Assembly (NCBI RefSeq): GCF_039889165.1
Contig: NZ_JAYMYY010000001.1
Location: forward strand, 248,001 to 312,000
Direction of reading: 5' to 3'
DNA from: Pseudocitrobacter cyperus
GTDB taxonomy: Bacteria > Pseudomonadota > Gammaproteobacteria > Enterobacterales > Enterobacteriaceae
Length of the DNA stretch: 64,000 nucleotides
Shown here: positions 63,765 through 64,000 of the stretch, piece by piece
How the letters are laid out: each line of letters begins with the position of its first letter
Numbering within the stretch: position 1 is the first letter of the stretch
The notes under the pieces: generated by a model
What the model was told of the DNA's origin: nothing
Seen by the model: only the letters and a program-made list of their open reading frames with translations
The model's database searches: none
Made by a program: the position numbers and the translations under genes

Positions 63765-64000
63765 ATGACAACGACGAATCCCGATATCCAGCCCGCCGTC
63801 CAGCAGTCCGCTCAGGTTGCCATAATCGGTGCAGGCCCGGTTGGCCTGATGATGGCCAACTATCTGGGTCAGATGGGTGTTGAAGTGCTGGTTGTCGAAA
63901 AGCTCGACAAACTGATCGACTATCCGCGCGCCATCGGTATTGATGACGAAGCACTGCGCACCATGCAGTCTGTCGGCCTGGTGGATAAAGTGTTGCCGCA
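63765..64000 (+). CDS. mhpA: 3-(3-hydroxyphenyl)propionate hydroxylase (partial)
   Basis: First 78 codons, cut off by the window end. FAD-binding GAGPVG motif in VAIIGAGPVGLMMANYLGQ, then VVEKLDKLIDYPRAIGIDDEALRTMQSVGLVDKVLP, nearly identical to E. coli MhpA. The enzyme hydroxylates 3-(3-hydroxyphenyl)propionate using NADH and oxygen. GTGAGGTAA sets the start at 63765. Confidence 0.96.
   Translation, partial: MTTTNPDIQPAVQQSAQVAIIGAGPVGLMMANYLGQMGVEVLVVEKLDKLIDYPRAIGIDDEALRTMQSVGLVDKVLP

Overview
The window is a contiguous piece of an Enterobacteriaceae chromosome. Most of it is gene-for-gene collinear with the pfkB-thrS-pheST-btuCED-ppsA-ydi-suf-lpp-pykF stretch of Escherichia coli (read here in the opposite direction). 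Protein lengths and motifs match the E. coli families closely, but several segments differ from K-12: a GH3 glycosidase gene next to ppsA, a DUF1508 gene where ydiH would be, a quiC shikimate-catabolism cluster plus an ABC importer beyond pykF, and mhpR/mhpA in this neighbourhood. Citrobacter or a close relative is my best guess, but the genus cannot be fixed from the sequence alone. I saw no tRNA, rRNA, insertion sequence, prophage or CRISPR array.

Layout. 1-4.1 kb: the end of a TonB-family gene, yniA, ydiZ, pfkB, ydiY and a small secreted protein. 4.4-11.8 kb: the translation cluster thrS-infC-rpmI-rplT-pheM-pheS-pheT-ihfA with its known RNA-level controls (tRNA-like thrS operator, AUU start of infC, phenylalanine attenuator). 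11.8-17.5 kb: vitamin B12 import genes btuC/btuE/btuD, nlpC, ydiV, selO and hemP with a Fur box. 17.5-24.9 kb: aroH (TrpR operator), ppsR, ppsA (Cra box) and the GH3 gene. 24.9-34 kb: the anaerobic fatty-acid/acyl-CoA block fadK-ydiT-ydiS-ydiR-ydiQ, the AraC regulator ydiP, ydiO and ydiF. 34.1-39.2 kb: aroD, ydiB, the paired MFS carriers ydiN and ydiM, ydiL and the sRNA RprA. 39.3-44.4 kb: ydiK, ydiJ, menI and a DUF1508 protein. 44.6-50.3 kb: the sufABCDSE iron-sulfur operon behind IscR and Fur sites. 50.4-54.1 kb: ldtE, lpp, pykF and fumD.

54.1-64 kb is the accessory end: a TetR regulator divergent from quiC (3-dehydroshikimate dehydratase), an MFS carrier and a shikimate dehydrogenase homologue; then a ModA-like binding protein convergent with, and overlapping, a three-gene FecCD/BtuCD-type ABC importer; then mhpR and the start of mhpA. 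Together with aroD-ydiB-ydiN 20 kb away, the qui cluster could turn quinate or shikimate into protocatechuate.

The least explained signals are: a promoter, 27-codon ORF and intrinsic terminator packed in front of ydiY with the ORF overlapping the ydiY start codon; a 22-bp perfect-arm palindrome upstream of ydiF; the ModA-like/ABC cluster; a dispersed palindromic repeat that supplies the stop codon of mhpR; and a small exported protein at 3.8 kb of unknown family.
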